In this document: positions 42,658 through 51,545 of the stretch, piece by piece
Numbering within the stretch: position 1 is the stretch's first letter
Layout: each line of letters opens with the position of its first letter
Assembly (NCBI RefSeq): GCF_019468465.1
Contig: NZ_CP080519.1
Coordinates: 4,789,001 to 4,853,000, forward strand
Direction of reading: 5' to 3'
Length of the DNA stretch: 64,000 bases
DNA from: Amycolatopsis sp. DSM 110486
Lineage (GTDB): Bacteria; Actinomycetota; Actinomycetes; Mycobacteriales; Pseudonocardiaceae
Notes under the pieces: generated by a model
The model's input: only the letters and a program-made list of their open reading frames with translations
The model's database searches: none
What the model was told of the DNA's origin: nothing
Translations under genes and position numbers: made by a program

Positions 42658-42663
42658 TACTCT
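42658..42663 (+). promoter_or_regulatory. -10 hexamer of leaderless promoter for GT4 gene
   Basis: TACTCT is followed by 6 bases and GTG 42670. No ribosome site is present, consistent with a leaderless mRNA. Confidence 0.5.
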
Positions 42664-42669
42664 GCTCAC

Positions 42670-43818
42670 GTGACCGGTGATCCCCGTGTGTTGATCGACG
42701 CGACCGCGGTGCCCGCGGATCGGGGTGGCGTCGGCCGGTACGTGGACTCGCTCGTCGCGGCGTTGGACCAGGACGGCGCGCGGCTGACGGTCGTGTGCCA
42801 GCCCCGTGACCTGTCGCTGTACGACCGGCTCGCCCCCGGCGCGCGCGTGGTGCCCGCGTCGCCCGCGACCTCCACCCGCACGGCCCGTCTGACCTGGGAA
42901 CAGGCGACGTTGCCGCGGCTCGTGCGCCGGCTGGCGGCCGACGTCGTCCACTCGCCGCACTACACGATGCCCCTCGCGAGCGGCGCGGCTTCGGTCGTGA
43001 CGCTGCACGACGCGACGTTCTTCACCGACCCCGTGCTGCACTCGTCGGTGAAGGCGCGGTTCTTCCGCGCGTGGACCGTGGCCGCGCTGCGCCGCGCGAC
43101 GCTGTGCGTCGTTCCGAGCCAGGCGACGGCGCTGGAGCTGGGCCGCGTGACCCCCGTCCGGCACGCGGAACTGGAAATCATCCACCACGGCGTGGACACG
43201 GAACGCTTTCACCCGCCGTCCCCCGAGGAGATCGCCGCGGCTCGCGCGGCCGTCGGCATCGGGCGGACGCCGTACATCGCCTTCCTCGGGGCGCTCGAGC
43301 CGCGCAAGAACGTGCCGGCGCTGATCCGCGGCTACGCCCGGGCGATGTCGGGCGAGCGCGACGCCCCCGCACTGGTGCTCGCCGGCCAGCCGGGCTGGGA
43401 CACACAGGTCGAACGCGCACTCGACGCCGTGCCCCACCGCCTGCGCGTGATCCGCGCCGGGTACCTGCCCTTCGGGACTCTCGCGGGCTTCCTGGGCGGC
43501 GCCGAACTGGTCGCCTACCCGTCCCTGGGCGAGGGCTTCGGCCTGCCCGTGCTCGAAGCCATGGCCTGCGGCGCCGCTGTCCTCACCACCCGCCGCTTGT
43601 CGCTACCGGAAGTCGGCGGCGACGCCGTGGCCTACTGCGGCGTCGGCGCGGGCGACGTGGCCGCCGCGATCACCGAACTCCTCGCCGACCCGTCCCACCG
43701 CGCCTTCCTCTCGGCGGCCGCCCAGCAACGCGCCAAGGACTTCTCCTGGGCGACGACGGCGGAGCGTCATCGGGAGGCGTATGGGAAGGCTTGGGATCGG
43801 CACCGCCGAATGCACTGA
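42670..43818 (+). CDS. GT4-family glycosyltransferase
   Basis: 382 aa. VLIDATAVPADRGGVGRYVDSLVAAL opens the fold, VVHSPHYTMPL and VTLHDATFFTDP follow. The donor domain has IAFLGALEPRKNVPALIRGYA, LVLAGQPGWD and YPSLGEGFGLPVLEAMACGAAVL (EX7E). It ends with KDFSWATTAERHREAY. Family members use GDP- or dTDP-activated sugars made by genes in this region. The acceptor is unknown. TACTCT 6 bases before the GTG suggests separate transcription from the preceding paralogue. Confidence 0.9.
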   Translation: MTGDPRVLIDATAVPADRGGVGRYVDSLVAALDQDGARLTVVCQPRDLSLYDRLAPGARVVPASPATSTRTARLTWEQATLPRLVRRLAADVVHSPHYTMPLASGAASVVTLHDATFFTDPVLHSSVKARFFRAWTVAALRRATLCVVPSQATALELGRVTPVRHAELEIIHHGVDTERFHPPSPEEIAAARAAVGIGRTPYIAFLGALEPRKNVPALIRGYARAMSGERDAPALVLAGQPGWDTQVERALDAVPHRLRVIRAGYLPFGTLAGFLGGAELVAYPSLGEGFGLPVLEAMACGAAVLTTRRLSLPEVGGDAVAYCGVGAGDVAAAITELLADPSHRAFLSAAAQQRAKDFSWATTAERHREAYGKAWDRHRRMH

Positions 43819-43973
43819 CCGGCGCGGTTGAACGCTGCGCGGGTGCTCGCCGAAATCGGCGGCAGGGCGAACGGCGTCGTGTCCCGAAGACCGCCCGGCC
43901 CGCCCCGCATCACCCTCGGTGACGGGGTCGATGCGTGCCCGTAGCCGTGTGTGAGCAGGGGACAATGGGTGCC

Positions 43974-44831
43974 GTGACTGAGCAGCGCAGCTACGGCGAC
44001 AATCTGGCCGTCGTGACCGTGACCTACTTTCCCGGCGACATGCTCGAGAAGTTCCTCGACACGCTGGAAAAGGCGACCGACCGTGAGGTCCGTGTGGTGG
44101 TCGCGGACAACGCGTCCACGGATGGCGGGCCCGAGAAGGCGGCGGAGCGCGAGAACGTCCGGCTGGTCAGCATCGGCGAGAACGTCGGGTACGGCACGGC
44201 CGCCAACCGCGGCGTGGCGGCGCTCGACGACAGCTATGGGTGGGTCGTCGTGGTCAACCCGGACCTGGAGTGGGAGCGGGGGTCGCTGGACGCGCTCCTC
44301 GAGGTCGCGAAGCGGTGGCCGCGTGGGGGTGCGTTCGGGCCGTTGATCCATGACCTCGACGGGACCGTCTACCCGTCCGCTCGTCTTCTGCCGTCGTTCG
44401 GGCGGGGGATCGGGCACGCCGTCTTCGCGAAGGTCTGGCCGGGCAACCCGTGGACGCGCCAGTACCGCCAGGAGAACGCCACGCCGCAGGAGCGCACGTC
44501 CGAGTGGCTGAGCGGTTCGTGCCAGCTGTTCCGGCGCGAGGCGTTCGACTCGGTCGGCGGCTTCGACACGCGCTACTTCATGTACTTCGAAGACGTCGAC
44601 CTCGGCGACCGCCTGGCGAAGGCCGGCTGGCTGAACGTCTACGCGCCCTCGTCGAGCGTGATGCACATCGGTGGCGTGTCCACGGCGCGCGTGTCGAAGA
44701 AGATGCTGCGCGCGCACCACGCCAGCGCCTACCGCTACCTCGCCGACCGGCACCAGGGCGTGCTGTGGAAGCCCGTGCTGGCGGCGGTGAAGCTCGGGCT
44801 GGCCGTTCGCGTCAAGCTCGAGGGCGCGTGA
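43974..44831 (+). CDS. wbbL: WbbL-type rhamnosyltransferase
   Basis: 285 aa GT2 enzyme. The order VVTVTYFPGDMLEKFLDTL, VVADNASTDGGPE, GENVGYGTAANRGVAAL, VVVNPDLEW and YFMYFEDVDLGDRLAKAGW matches mycobacterial WbbL, which transfers rhamnose to decaprenyl-diphosphate-GlcNAc to form the arabinogalactan linkage unit. Adjacent rml and LCP genes support this. GTG 43974 lies 7 bases after GACAAT (leaderless); ATG 43965 is an in-frame alternative. Mechanism and substrate are by family. Confidence 0.88.
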   Translation: MTEQRSYGDNLAVVTVTYFPGDMLEKFLDTLEKATDREVRVVVADNASTDGGPEKAAERENVRLVSIGENVGYGTAANRGVAALDDSYGWVVVVNPDLEWERGSLDALLEVAKRWPRGGAFGPLIHDLDGTVYPSARLLPSFGRGIGHAVFAKVWPGNPWTRQYRQENATPQERTSEWLSGSCQLFRREAFDSVGGFDTRYFMYFEDVDLGDRLAKAGWLNVYAPSSSVMHIGGVSTARVSKKMLRAHHASAYRYLADRHQGVLWKPVLAAVKLGLAVRVKLEGA

Positions 44832-45239
44832 TCACAGCCCGTCGAGACGCCGCGAAAGGTTCGACCGGCCGCTGCTCTGCTTGATCGTCGGCACCAGCCC
44901 GGTCAGCTCTTCCTCGGCAGGCTCCCGCAGGGGACTCGGCACGGGCGCGGCCTGCGGGCGCGCCACCAGCGGCGTGGTCACCTGCGCGGCCGGCACCTCC
45001 AGCGGCGTGGTCGTGCTCGCCTTCGCCAGCGGATGCTCGTCGTTCTCCTCGATCAACGACGCCGGCAGCTGCGTCGTCGTGTCGGGATCCTGCTGGTCGA
45101 GCTCCGAGACCACGGATCTCGGGATTTGCTGCGTGTTGGAGGCGTCCATCGGCGATGTCATGTTGTCCGGCGTCACCACAAAGGCGCCGCGGGAACGTGC
45201 GCGTGCGAGCAAAGCGTCCGCGCGATCGCGGGGGTCCAT
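44832..45239 (-). CDS. Conserved hypothetical protein
   Basis: 135 aa, no signal or membrane segment. The N-terminal part MDPRDRADALLARARSRGAF looks structured, with VVTPDNMTSPMDASNTQQIP following. The remainder is Thr/Pro/Glu-rich and probably disordered. GGGAGG lies 7 bases before ATG 45239. Its stop is directly adjacent to that of convergent wbbL. Small proteins with this N-terminal motif appear to be typical of Pseudonocardiaceae (from memory, not checked). Function unknown. Confidence 0.75.
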   Translation of the reverse strand: MDPRDRADALLARARSRGAFVVTPDNMTSPMDASNTQQIPRSVVSELDQQDPDTTTQLPASLIEENDEHPLAKASTTTPLEVPAAQVTTPLVARPQAAPVPSPLREPAEEELTGLVPTIKQSSGRSNLSRRLDGL

Positions 45240-45379
45240 CCCCTCGGCCTCCCGACTGACCCGGGGCCTCTGGGGAAAGGCCCACCTGTTTCCTGTCTAG
45301 GGTAGGCCCTCTGGGGCGCAGCCGTCAGCGTTTCCCGCGGCTTGTCGCTCAGCGGTGCGTGATACAAGAGGAGTTTTCT

Positions 45380-46459
45380 GTGACGTCCGAGCTCGAGGTC
45401 GACGCCGTCGTGCTGGTCGGGGGCAAGGGCACCCGCCTGCGGCCGCTCACCCTGTCCGCGCCGAAGCCGATGTTGCCGACGGCAGGCACCCCCTACTTGA
45501 GTCACCTGTTCTCGCGAATTCGCGCGGCCGGGATCCGCCACGTCGTGCTCGGCACGTCCTACCGTGCCGAGGTCTTCGAGGAGTACTTCGGCGACGGGGC
45601 GGCCCTCGGCCTCGAGCTCGAGTATGTGGTCGAGGACGAGCCGCTCGACACCGGAGGCGCGATCCGCAACGTGTACGACAGGTTGCGCGCGGACCACGCG
45701 ATCATTTTCAACGGCGACATCCTCTCCGGCGCCGACCTGCGCCACCAGCTCCAGACCCATGTGGACACCGGCGCCGACGTCACCCTCCACCTCCAGCGCG
45801 TGCCCGACCCGAGCCGCTTCGGCTCCGTCCCCACGGACGAGCACGGCCGCGTGCAGGCGTTCCTCGAGAAGACGCCCAACCCGCCGACGGACCAGATCAA
45901 CGCCGGCTGCTACGTCTTCCGCCGCTCGGTGGTCGAGACCATCCCGGCGGGCCGGCGCGTGTCGGTGGAGCGCGAGACGTTCCCCGGACTCCTCGAAGCC
46001 GGCGCGCACCTGCACGGCTTTGTGGACTCCTCGTACTGGCTCGACGTCGGCACGCCCGAGGCGTTCGTCCGCGGCAGTGCGGACCTCGTGCGCGGCATCG
46101 CGCCGACGTCCGCGTTGGCGGGCCCGACCGGCGAGTCGCTGGTGCTCGACGGTGCTTCCGTGGCTTCGTCGGCTCAGCTGACGGGCGGGACGACGGTCGG
46201 CGAGAAGGCCGTGATCGGCGACGGTGCGACCGTCGACGGTTCGGTCGTGTTCGACGAAGCCGTGGTCGAGGCCGGGGCCACTGTGGAGCGTTCGGTGCTG
46301 GGCCGCGGCGCGTTCGTCGGGGCGGGTGCCGTGCTGCGTGGCGTGGTCCTGGGCGACGGCGCGTCCGTCGGCGCGGGCTGCGAACTCCTCGACGGCGCCC
46401 GCGTCTGGCCCGGCGTCACCCTGCCCGACGGCGGCATCCGGTTCTCGAGCGACGCATGA
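45380..46459 (+). CDS. manB: Mannose-1-phosphate guanylyltransferase-like nucleotidyltransferase
   Basis: 359 aa. The nucleotidyltransferase domain (about 8-235) has VVLVGGKGTRLRPLTLSAPKPMLP, FNGDIL for the metal-binding Asp, INAGCYVF and DSSYWLDVGTPEAFVRG. A left-handed beta-helix domain follows (about 250-355) with hexapeptide-like repeats VGEKAVIGDGATVDGSVVF. It makes GDP-mannose in mycobacteria, where the equivalent gene next to wbbL is called manB; the donor could instead be another hexose-1-phosphate. GTG 45380 has AGAGGAG 6 bases upstream. It overlaps the glycosylase start by 4 bases. Confidence 0.88.
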   Translation: MTSELEVDAVVLVGGKGTRLRPLTLSAPKPMLPTAGTPYLSHLFSRIRAAGIRHVVLGTSYRAEVFEEYFGDGAALGLELEYVVEDEPLDTGGAIRNVYDRLRADHAIIFNGDILSGADLRHQLQTHVDTGADVTLHLQRVPDPSRFGSVPTDEHGRVQAFLEKTPNPPTDQINAGCYVFRRSVVETIPAGRRVSVERETFPGLLEAGAHLHGFVDSSYWLDVGTPEAFVRGSADLVRGIAPTSALAGPTGESLVLDGASVASSAQLTGGTTVGEKAVIGDGATVDGSVVFDEAVVEAGATVERSVLGRGAFVGAGAVLRGVVLGDGASVGAGCELLDGARVWPGVTLPDGGIRFSSDA

Positions 46460-47352
46460 TCGAGTGGCGACCGCCCTTCCCGCTGGACCTGGCCGCGGTG
46501 CTGGGCCCGCTCAGCCGTGGGCGCGGTTCGCTGAACTTCCGCGGTGACCGCGGCGTCTGGTGGCTGGCCGCCAACACGCCGTCCGGCAAGGGCACGCTGG
46601 CTCTGCTGCGCCGGCCCGACGGCGTCGTCGAGGCCGACGCGTGGGGCCCGGGCGCGGAGTTCCTGCTCGACGGCGTGCCGGCGTTGCTGGGCGCCGAGGA
46701 CGACGACACCGGCTTCGTCGCGCACCACCCCGTGGTCGCCCGCGCGCGCCACGACGCCCCCGGCCTGCGCCTCGGCTCGACGCGGCGCGTGTGGGACTCG
46801 CTCGTGCTGGCGGTGCTGGAGCAGAAGGTCTCGGGCAAGGAGGCGATCCGGTCGTGGGCCGAGATGTGCCGCTGGTTCGGCACGCCCGCGCCCGGCCCGG
46901 GGCCTGCTTCGCTGCGCGTGCCGCCGTCGCCGGTCGCAATCCGGTCCATTGTGGACTGGAACTGGCACCGCATCGGCGTGGACCTCAAACGCCGGACGGC
47001 GCTGATCAACGCCGCGCGCGTGGCTCCACGGCTGGAGGAAGCCGTGGCGCTAAGGGGTTCCGAGGGCCGGGCCCTGCTGCGCAAGGTCTCGGGCATCGGC
47101 GTGTGGACCGCCGCCGAAATCGCCCAACGCGCCTGGGGCGACCCGGACGCCGTCAGCTTCGGCGACTACAACATCCCCTCGATGGTCGGCCACACGCTCC
47201 TCGGCCGCCGCATCGACGACGAGGCCATGGCGGAACTCCTCGCGCCCTACGCCCCGCAACGCCAGCGCGCGATCCGGTACCTGGAGGTCGGCGGGGCCCG
47301 TGCGCCACGCTTCGGGCCCCGCATCGAACTCCGCGACTACCGCGCGATGTGA
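46456..47352 (+). CDS. AlkA/HhH-GPD-type DNA glycosylase
   Basis: 298 aa. The N-terminal half (AlkA_N-like) is followed by an HhH-GPD domain: WDSLVLAVLEQKVSGKEAIRSW, then the helix-hairpin-helix LLRKVSGIGVWTAAEIAQRAWG and the catalytic Asp in DAVSFGDYNIPSMVG. Such enzymes excise alkylated bases to begin base-excision repair. ATG 46456 overlaps the stop of the preceding gene as ATGA, so translation is coupled although the functions seem unrelated. Length agrees with 3-methyladenine glycosylase II. Confidence 0.9.
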   Translation: MIEWRPPFPLDLAAVLGPLSRGRGSLNFRGDRGVWWLAANTPSGKGTLALLRRPDGVVEADAWGPGAEFLLDGVPALLGAEDDDTGFVAHHPVVARARHDAPGLRLGSTRRVWDSLVLAVLEQKVSGKEAIRSWAEMCRWFGTPAPGPGPASLRVPPSPVAIRSIVDWNWHRIGVDLKRRTALINAARVAPRLEEAVALRGSEGRALLRKVSGIGVWTAAEIAQRAWGDPDAVSFGDYNIPSMVGHTLLGRRIDDEAMAELLAPYAPQRQRAIRYLEVGGARAPRFGPRIELRDYRAM

Positions 47353-47353
47353 C

Positions 47354-47728
47354 CTACTGCGGCGGCTGCTGACCCTGGCCCGGCTGTTGGTTCGGCTGTT
47401 GCTGACCAGGCTGACCCGGCTGACCTGGCTGCTGCGGTGAGGGGTAGGGCTGCCAGTTCTGCACGGCCTGCTGGTTCGGCTGACCTTGCTGCTGCGCGGG
47501 ATATCCCTGCTGCGGATACGGTCCTGGCTGTTGCCCGGGGTATCCCGGCTGCGGGTACTGCCCCGGCTGCATCGGCTGCTGCTGCGCGAACTGCTGCGGC
47601 GGATACTGCTGCTGCGGCGGGTACTGCGGACCAGGCTGCTGCTTCGGCTTCCGCCCGACGGTGAACTTCAGCACGAGGATGACCACCAGCACGATGATCA
47701 GCAGCGCTGGGAGTGCGAAACGCAACAC
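47354..47728 (-). CDS. Small single-pass membrane protein with Pro/Gln-rich tail
   Basis: 124 aa. One N-terminal membrane helix (about 4-24, FALPALLIIVLVVILVLKF), a short basic stretch, then about 95 residues made almost only of Gln, Pro, Tyr and Gly in PQQ/PGQ/YPP repeats. No enzyme motif. The tail should be disordered and cytoplasmic if the helix is a signal anchor in N-out orientation; orientation is uncertain. Tandem with a similar gene 18 bases upstream. Function unknown. Confidence 0.7.
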   Translation of the reverse strand: MLRFALPALLIIVLVVILVLKFTVGRKPKQQPGPQYPPQQQYPPQQFAQQQPMQPGQYPQPGYPGQQPGPYPQQGYPAQQQGQPNQQAVQNWQPYPSPQQPGQPGQPGQQQPNQQPGQGQQPPQ

Positions 47729-47746
47729 GGCGGCTGAATCTCCTTT

Positions 47747-48055
47747 TCAGTTCCCGAATCCGGACGGCGGTTGTTGACCTGGCGGGTACGGCTGCGGCGG
47801 CGGGTATCGGCCGGGCGGCGCCGGAGGCTGCTGTCCCGGATAGCCCCCGTACGGCTGGCCCGGCGGATACCCCGGCTGCTGCGGATATCCAGGTTGCTGC
47901 CCCGGCGGATATCCCGGAGACTGCATTCCTTGCCACGGCGGGGGAATCGGCGGCTGCCGCCGCTTCTTCGAAGCCTGCACACCCACCACGATCGCCACGA
48001 CGATGCCCGCCAGCAGCAACAAGATGATGAGATGCCAAGGCTGAATGGCGTTCAC
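47747..48055 (-). CDS. Small single-pass membrane protein with Pro/Gly/Gln/Tyr-rich tail
   Basis: 102 aa. One membrane helix (about 8-27, HLIILLLLAGIVVAIVVGV), a basic stop KKRRQ, then GYPPGQQPGYPQQPGYPPGQ-type repeats to the end. Same architecture as the adjacent gene, so the two are likely paralogues with rapidly changing tails. The basic residues after the helix predict a cytoplasmic tail. Such tails can scaffold protein complexes, but no partner is evident. Lies upstream of the neighbour in one minus-strand unit. Confidence 0.7.
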   Translation of the reverse strand: MNAIQPWHLIILLLLAGIVVAIVVGVQASKKRRQPPIPPPWQGMQSPGYPPGQQPGYPQQPGYPPGQPYGGYPGQQPPAPPGRYPPPQPYPPGQQPPSGFGN

Positions 48056-48136
48056 GACACAATCCCCTCTCCCCGGCCACAGGCCATCGCCATCGTAGGG
48101 CGACCGGCCGTCAGGGGCCGGGCGAAACCGAAACGG

Positions 48137-48490
48137 TCAGCGCAGCGCGGCCGTCACGATGGCCAGCGCCTCGTCCGTCGACAGCCCCAGCTGCCGCGTC
48201 ACCGCTGCGTAATCCGCGGCCGCCGCCAGAGCCCGCGAACGCGACTCATCCCCCGAAGCACCCACGAAACTCCCTGCCCGGCCGCGCGTTTCGATGAGGC
48301 CGGCTTCCTCGAGTTCCCGGTAGGCGCGCGCCACCGTGTTCGGGGCGACGCCCAGGTCCGAGGCCAGTGCGCGCACGGTGGGGAGCTTGGCGCCGACGGC
48401 GAGGGTGCCGTCGTTGATCTGCGCGGCGATCGACGAGCGCACCTGCTCGAACGGCGGCACCGAAGAGGCGCTGTCGTAGCTCACGGTCAC
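48137..48490 (-). CDS. GntR-family regulator, YtrA type
   Basis: 117 aa. The winged HTH is at about 10-75: PPFEQVRSSIAAQINDGTLAVGAKLPTVRALASDLGVAPNTVARAYRELEEAGLIETR. The short C-terminal tail (about 80-117) is typical of the YtrA subfamily, which controls membrane or transporter genes. GTG 48490 has GGGAGG 7 bases upstream and follows the small membrane protein by 12 bases, at the end of the fbi-containing operon. It may regulate the operon; no operator was recognised. Confidence 0.9.
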   Translation of the reverse strand: MTVSYDSASSVPPFEQVRSSIAAQINDGTLAVGAKLPTVRALASDLGVAPNTVARAYRELEEAGLIETRGRAGSFVGASGDESRSRALAAAADYAAVTRQLGLSTDEALAIVTAALR

Positions 48491-48502
48491 CGCGGAACCT
48501 CC

Positions 48503-48658
48503 CTAACGCCGGCGCTTCCTGCGCAGGCTGACGATCACACCCACCACGACCAGCACGATCGCCACCCCGAACCCCACGGCCACGACCCAGCCGCTCACGA
48601 AACCACCGTCGCCGGTGTGGATGTGCGGGTTGGCGGGCACCAGGGGCATGCCCGCCAT
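48503..48658 (-). CDS. Small membrane protein (51 aa)
   Basis: ATG 48658 to TAG 48503 encodes 51 residues. Residues about 22-44 form one membrane helix (GWVVAVGFGVAIVLVVVGVIV) preceded by a His-containing segment PANPHIHTGDGGF and followed by a basic end SLRRKRRR, giving an N-out, C-in prediction. The ATG starts one base after the NUDIX stop codon, so translation is coupled. It lies between the NUDIX and GntR genes. No family recognised. Confidence 0.65.
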   Translation of the reverse strand: MAGMPLVPANPHIHTGDGGFVSGWVVAVGFGVAIVLVVVGVIVSLRRKRRR

Positions 48659-48659
48659 G

Positions 48660-49196
48660 CTAACGGGACGAAACGGCCGCGTTCACGAGTTCGGCCAAGT
48701 CCTCCGACCCCGCGGGCAGGGCGCCGACCGGCCACCAGCGCAGGTCGTCGGACTCGTCGCTGCGGACGGGCAAGGCCCCCGCCGGCGCGCGGACCGCGTA
48801 GCGCACGTCGAAGTGCCGCGTCGGCACGCCGAGGGAGCACGTGATCGGGTGCACGTCGAGGTGCACCGGCTCGGCGCCGATCGTCAGGCCGGCCATGCCC
48901 GACTCCTCCGTCGCCTCGCGCAGAGCGGCCTCGGCGACCGACGCGTCAGAAGGCTCGCAATGCCCGCCCAGCTGCAGCCAGCGGCCCACGCGCGGGTGCA
49001 GCGTCAGCAGCACCTGCGTACCCGTCGAGTCCAGGACCACGGCCGACGCCGTGAGGTGCCCTGCCTCGCACGAGCGCTGCACGGTGTCGTCCCGCGTCGC
49101 CAGGAAACCCAGAAACGCCTGGCGCAAAGATTCCTGCGAGCCCAGAGAAGGGGTCCACGTCGAAAGGACCGTCACGGCGTCCGAATGCAAGTTCAC
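48660..49196 (-). CDS. NUDIX hydrolase
   Basis: 178 aa. The NUDIX box is [24 protein letters not shown] (GX5EX7REUXEEXGU type), at about residues 78-101, which binds the metal. Preceding [12 protein letters not shown] is typical. The N-terminal [12 protein letters not shown] region is helical. GTG 49196 overlaps the fbiB stop as GTGA. Substrate is a nucleoside diphosphate derivative of unknown identity. Location in the F420 operon hints at a role in cofactor-related housecleaning, which is inference only. Confidence 0.88.
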   Translation of the reverse strand: MNLHSDAVTVLSTWTPSLGSQESLRQAFLGFLATRDDTVQRSCEAGHLTASAVVLDSTGTQVLLTLHPRVGRWLQLGGHCEPSDASVAEAALREATEESGMAGLTIGAEPVHLDVHPITCSLGVPTRHFDVRYAVRAPAGALPVRSDESDDLRWWPVGALPAGSEDLAELVNAAVSSR

Positions 49197-50554
49197 AGCT
49201 CCACCAGACCTTCGCCCGGCTCGCCCAGTGAACGCACGGGCGGCGTCTCCAGCGGATGCCCGATCGCGACGGCGCCCAGCGGCTCCCAGCGCGAATCCAG
49301 GCCCAGCGTCGACCGCACGAGGTCGGCCGCGAAGATCGTCGACCCGATCCAGCACGAGCCCAGGTCCTCCGCCGCCAACGCGACCAGCAGACCCTGTACC
49401 GCGGCGCCGGCGGCGACCGTGAACATCGTGTGTTCGCAGTCGTTGCGCCGCTGGTCGCGGTAGGTGTGTGCGCCCTCGGGCACGAGGAACGGGATCACGA
49501 CCTCGGGCGCGCGATACAGAATGTCCCCGCGCGACAAGCGTTTCTCGACCTGCGACGGTGTGAAGTCGTCTTTCGAAAGGTCCGCGCGCCACGATTCGCG
49601 CATGGCGTCCAGCAGCTTCGCGCGCAACCCGGCGTCGCGCAGCCACACGAACCGCACGGGGTGCGTGTGGTGCGGCGCGGGCGCGGTCAACGCCGCCGCG
49701 ACCGCCCGCCGAACCACCGATGGATCCACCGGCGCGTCGGAGAACGTGCGCACGGAACGCCGGTGCGGCACGGCTTCGCGCCGCCCCTGTGCCAGAGCTT
49801 CGTTGGTACCCAAGCGGAACAGGTCCTCGTCGACGGGCCGGATCAGGTTCCGCGCGGTGGAGCCGTCGTCGGTGAGCTGCAGGCCGCGCACGACCGCCAC
49901 CGGCAGGCCGCCCAGCTTGCCCTTGACCAGGTCTGCGGCGGAGGCGAGCTCGTCGGCCACCGCGATCTCCGTGACGGCCAGCTCGTTGCCCTGCGAGTCG
50001 ACCTGCCCTGCGTACGCGTGCAGCACGCGCAGGCCCGAAGCACCGATCGCGGCGTCGGTCTGCCCGACGCGCCACGCGCGGCCCATCGTGTCCGTGACGA
50101 CCACGGCGACCTCGACACCCAGCCGTTCCCGCAGCCCGCCGCGCAGCGCGTGCGCCGATGCGTCCGGGTCCGCGGGCAGCAGTGCGACTTCGTCGCCCTG
50201 CACGTTCGACGCGTCGATCCCCGAAGCCGCCTGCACGATCCCCAGCGGGTTCTCCGTGATCACCGTGCGCGCGACGCGCGCGACGACCCGCACCGTCTCC
50301 TGGTCGATCAGCTCGCGCCGCGCCGCGTCGCGGGCCTCGGGGTCGCTCGGCACGCGCACGAGCCGGCCCTCGACCTTCGAGAACACCTTGCTCGTCACCA
50401 CCACCACGTCGCCGGACCGCAGCCACGGCGCGGCCGCGACGAGGGCGCCGGTGAGGTCATCGCCCGGACGGAACTCGGGCAGCCCGGTCACGGGCAGGAT
50501 CTCGACCTTGGCCGAGGCGTGATCGCTGAACTCAGGCTTGGCCGAATCAGACAC
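49193..50554 (-). CDS. fbiB: Coenzyme F420:L-glutamate ligase / FMN-binding bifunctional protein
   Basis: 453 aa, the full two-domain length found in actinobacteria. The N-terminal CofE-like domain (about 15-240) has [23 protein letters not shown]-like [17 protein letters not shown] and [21 protein letters not shown]. It adds glutamates to F420-0. The C-terminal nitroreductase-like domain (about 260-453) has [15 protein letters not shown] and binds FMN to complete the dehydro-F420 reduction. GGGAG lies 6 bases before GTG 50554. It overlaps fbiA by 8 bases. Cytoplasmic. Confidence 0.96.
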   Translation of the reverse strand: MSDSAKPEFSDHASAKVEILPVTGLPEFRPGDDLTGALVAAAPWLRSGDVVVVTSKVFSKVEGRLVRVPSDPEARDAARRELIDQETVRVVARVARTVITENPLGIVQAASGIDASNVQGDEVALLPADPDASAHALRGGLRERLGVEVAVVVTDTMGRAWRVGQTDAAIGASGLRVLHAYAGQVDSQGNELAVTEIAVADELASAADLVKGKLGGLPVAVVRGLQLTDDGSTARNLIRPVDEDLFRLGTNEALAQGRREAVPHRRSVRTFSDAPVDPSVVRRAVAAALTAPAPHHTHPVRFVWLRDAGLRAKLLDAMRESWRADLSKDDFTPSQVEKRLSRGDILYRAPEVVIPFLVPEGAHTYRDQRRNDCEHTMFTVAAGAAVQGLLVALAAEDLGSCWIGSTIFAADLVRSTLGLDSRWEPLGAVAIGHPLETPPVRSLGEPGEGLVEL

Positions 50555-51545
50555 CGGAAACTCCCGCAACGTCGAAGGCCGCCCGCACCATCGCGGCGGT
50601 CGCGTCCACATCGGACATCAGCAGCGGCACCGCGCGCACGGCCACGCCCGGCACCGTCACATCGTGGTCCTCCTCGGCGACGAGCCAGCCGTCCAGCACC
50701 CCGCCGTCGGAGCGAGCGCCGTAGTGCAGGCCGACGGCCTCGGCGGAGGTCTCCACGCCGATCGCCGTGAGGCACGCGTCGGCCATGCCGCGCAGCGCCT
50801 TGCCACCGATGATCGGCGAGATGCCCACGACCTTGGCCTTCGACTTGCGCAGCGCTTCGCGCACGCCCGGCACCCCGAGCGTCGTGCCGACGCTCACCAC
50901 CGGGTTCGACGGCGCGAACAGGATCAGGTCGGCCTCGCCCAGCGCCTCGAGCACCCCCGGCCCGGGCTTGGCCTCCTCGGCGCCGACCGAAACGATCGAG
51001 TGCGCCGGCCGGTCGGCCCGGTAGCGCACCCACCACTCCTGGAAGTGGATCGCCTTCTGCTGCTCCGGCTGGTCGGGGTCGTCGATCACGACGTGGGTCT
51101 CCACGCGGTCGTCCGACATCGGCAGCAGCCGCACGCCCGGGCGCCAGCGGTCGCACAGCGCGTCGGTGACGGCCGAGAGCGGGTAGCCCGCGCGCAGCAT
51201 CCGCGAGCGGATCAAGTGCGTCGCGATGTCCTTGTCGCCCAGCCCGAACCACGTCGGCTCCGCGCCGTACGCGGCGAGTTCCTCCTTGACGACCCACGTC
51301 TCGCCCGCGTGGCCCCAGCCGCGTTCGGTGTCGATGCCACCGCCGAGGGTGTACATGCAGGTGTCGAGGTCGGGGCAGATGCGCAGGCCGTGCATCCACA
51401 CGTCGTCGCCGGTGTTCACCAGCGCCGTGACCTCGTGCGGTGACGGGCTCTCCGGCTCGCCGATCGCGGGCATCCCGAGTGCGGTCTTCACGCCGAGCAG
51501 GAAGCGCGCGCCACCGACTCCACCGACCAGTACGACGATCTTCAC
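50547..51545 (-). CDS. fbiA: 2-phospho-L-lactate (phosphoenolpyruvate) transferase
   Basis: 332 aa CofD-family enzyme that joins the phospho-lactyl or phosphoenolpyruvyl unit to Fo, making F420-0. Features: [58 protein letters not shown] and [19 protein letters not shown] 51545 overlaps the upstream GNAT stop by 4 bases (GTGA). Gene order fbiA-fbiB matches mycobacteria. No fbiC or fbiD is visible in this window. Confidence 0.96.
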   Translation of the reverse strand: MKIVVLVGGVGGARFLLGVKTALGMPAIGEPESPSPHEVTALVNTGDDVWMHGLRICPDLDTCMYTLGGGIDTERGWGHAGETWVVKEELAAYGAEPTWFGLGDKDIATHLIRSRMLRAGYPLSAVTDALCDRWRPGVRLLPMSDDRVETHVVIDDPDQPEQQKAIHFQEWWVRYRADRPAHSIVSVGAEEAKPGPGVLEALGEADLILFAPSNPVVSVGTTLGVPGVREALRKSKAKVVGISPIIGGKALRGMADACLTAIGVETSAEAVGLHYGARSDGGVLDGWLVAEEDHDVTVPGVAVRAVPLLMSDVDATAAMVRAAFDVAGVSGV

